Under the pieces are notes generated by a model. That model saw nothing but the letters and a program-made list of their open reading frames with translations, made no database searches and was not told the DNA's origin. A stretch of DNA of 7,748 nucleotides from Bacteriovoracaceae bacterium (GTDB lineage: Bacteria; Bdellovibrionota; Bacteriovoracia; Bacteriovoracales; Bacteriovoracaceae). Where the stretch lies: positions 1 through 7,748 of the forward strand of contig CANFNN010000136.1 in assembly GCA_947448095.1 (NCBI GenBank), read 5' to 3'. Below, piece by piece: positions 7,105 through 7,748 of this stretch. Position 1 is the stretch's first letter, and each line of letters opens with the position of its first letter. The position numbers and the translations under genes were made by a program.

Positions 7105-7748
7105 GGAATTCTTTTTTCATTTCCTTCAAGAGATGATTCATATGATCTTCGCCCTTGGTTTCAAGGGTAAAGAAGACATTGGTTCCCGTGATGCCCACCT
7201 CGGAAGAATCTCGGTCATGCACCACCTGGAGAATATTGGCACCTTCGTCTTTGATGATTTTAGTTAATTGATGAAGCACTCCAGGGCGATCAGAAATAGA
7301 GATCGATATTTTCACTTTGCGGTGAGATTCAATTAAGCCTCGATCGATAATTCTCTCAAGTAAATTCACATCAATATTTCCGCCGCAAATCACGAGAATA
7401 ATTTTTTTCCCTTTAAATTTTTTGGGATCTTTATGATAGAGCTGATCAAACAGGGCCAAAGGAAGAGCCCCAGCGCCTTCAGCAATCACGCGTGCTTTCT
7501 CCATAAGTTGTAATATTGCCCACGCCATTTTCTCATCATCCACAGTGTATGAGCCGTCCACCACTTTTCCGAGTAAAACGAACATGTCTTTATTTACGTC
7601 TTTGACTCGAATCCCGTCGGCAAAAGTCTCGGCCTTATGAGTGGCAACAATTTTTCCCGCGTTTAAAGAATCCACCATGCTTGAGCAACCACTGGCCTGC
7701 CCGGCGATGATTTGTATTTTGGATTTGTGAGCTTTCAGCACTTGTCCC
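7082..7748 (-). CDS. ilvA: Threonine ammonia-lyase with C-terminal ACT domain, 5' end missing
   Basis: PLP enzyme that deaminates L-threonine (often also L-serine) to 2-oxobutanoate and ammonia, the first step of isoleucine synthesis. Only the C-terminal 222 or so residues lie in the window; the N-terminal part with the PLP lysine is beyond the right edge. The frame stays open through base 7748, so the GTG at 7739-7741 is an internal valine, not a start. Family marks, numbered from that codon: SGCSSM (17-22), the TFADGI segment (39-44), the EGAGA motif (88-92) and ICGGNID (118-124), the glycine-rich loop beside the cofactor ring. Residues about 143-219 form an ACT domain (DRPGVLHQL at 151-159), as in medium-length threonine ammonia-lyases with one regulatory domain. 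The ACT domain suggests amino-acid control of activity. A catabolic (tdcB-like) role is possible, so the symbol rests on family resemblance. The stop (7082-7084) lies within the convergent desaturase gene. Confidence 0.93.
   Translation of the reverse strand, partial: GQVLKAHKSKIQIIAGQASGCSSMVDSLNAGKIVATHKAETFADGIRVKDVNKDMFVLLGKVVDGSYTVDDEKMAWAILQLMEKARVIAEGAGALPLALFDQLYHKDPKKFKGKKIILVICGGNIDVNLLERIIDRGLIESHRKVKISISISDRPGVLHQLTKIIKDEGANILQVVHDRDSSEVGITGTNVFFTLETKGEDHMNHLLKEMKKEFPKVKVIR

Noticed and set aside
7106..7117. GAATTC followed by six T's as an intrinsic terminator for the desaturase
   Set aside because: The palindrome has only three base pairs and no loop, and it lies within the coding sequence of the ammonia-lyase; it cannot form a stable hairpin.
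6102..7267. Small frames over the desaturase and ammonia-lyase (6102-6311 minus, 6758-6958 plus, 7040-7267 plus)
   Set aside because: They overlap genes with intact catalytic motifs in another frame or strand.
7739..7741. GTG as the start of the threonine ammonia-lyase
   Set aside because: The frame remains open to the window edge and the conserved N-terminal PLP domain is missing, so this is an internal Val codon.

Overview
The window reads as chromosomal DNA from an AT-rich Gram-negative bacterium. It holds four protein-coding genes, two of them cut by the window edges, and no RNA gene, insertion sequence, CRISPR array or long repeat that I can see. The combination of a large secreted subtilisin-type protease, a very large secreted protein of unknown family, a membrane fatty-acid desaturase and a housekeeping threonine ammonia-lyase, at low-to-moderate GC, would fit a Bdellovibrio/Bacteriovorax-like predatory lineage. 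That assignment is inference from style only; no marker gene is present to prove it.

Layout. Positions 1-2786 (minus strand) carry an S8 (subtilisin-like) serine peptidase whose 3' end runs off the left edge; it stays open for 928 codons. Directly upstream of it in transcription order, 2788-5913 (minus strand) encodes a 1041-residue protein with a signal peptide and no family I recognise. Its stop codon and the peptidase start codon are separated by one base, so the two genes almost certainly form one operon, transcribed leftwards with the unknown protein first. A 213-bp intergenic region (5914-6126) separates this operon from a divergent gene at 6127-7104 (plus strand), a membrane-bound fatty-acid desaturase with all three histidine boxes. 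Its 3' end overlaps by 23 bp, tail to tail, the 3' end of a threonine ammonia-lyase with a C-terminal ACT domain (7082-7748, minus strand), whose 5' end lies beyond the right edge.

How the genes relate. The only strong functional link is the leftward operon: two exported proteins, one of them a protease, made in tandem and probably translationally coupled. A protease plus dedicated partner or substrate relationship is a reasonable hypothesis but is not shown by the sequence. The desaturase (membrane lipid modification) and the threonine ammonia-lyase (2-oxobutanoate formation, usually for isoleucine synthesis) look like independent metabolic genes that share only a compact convergent end. The most novel content is the 1041-residue orphan protein and its coupling to the protease.
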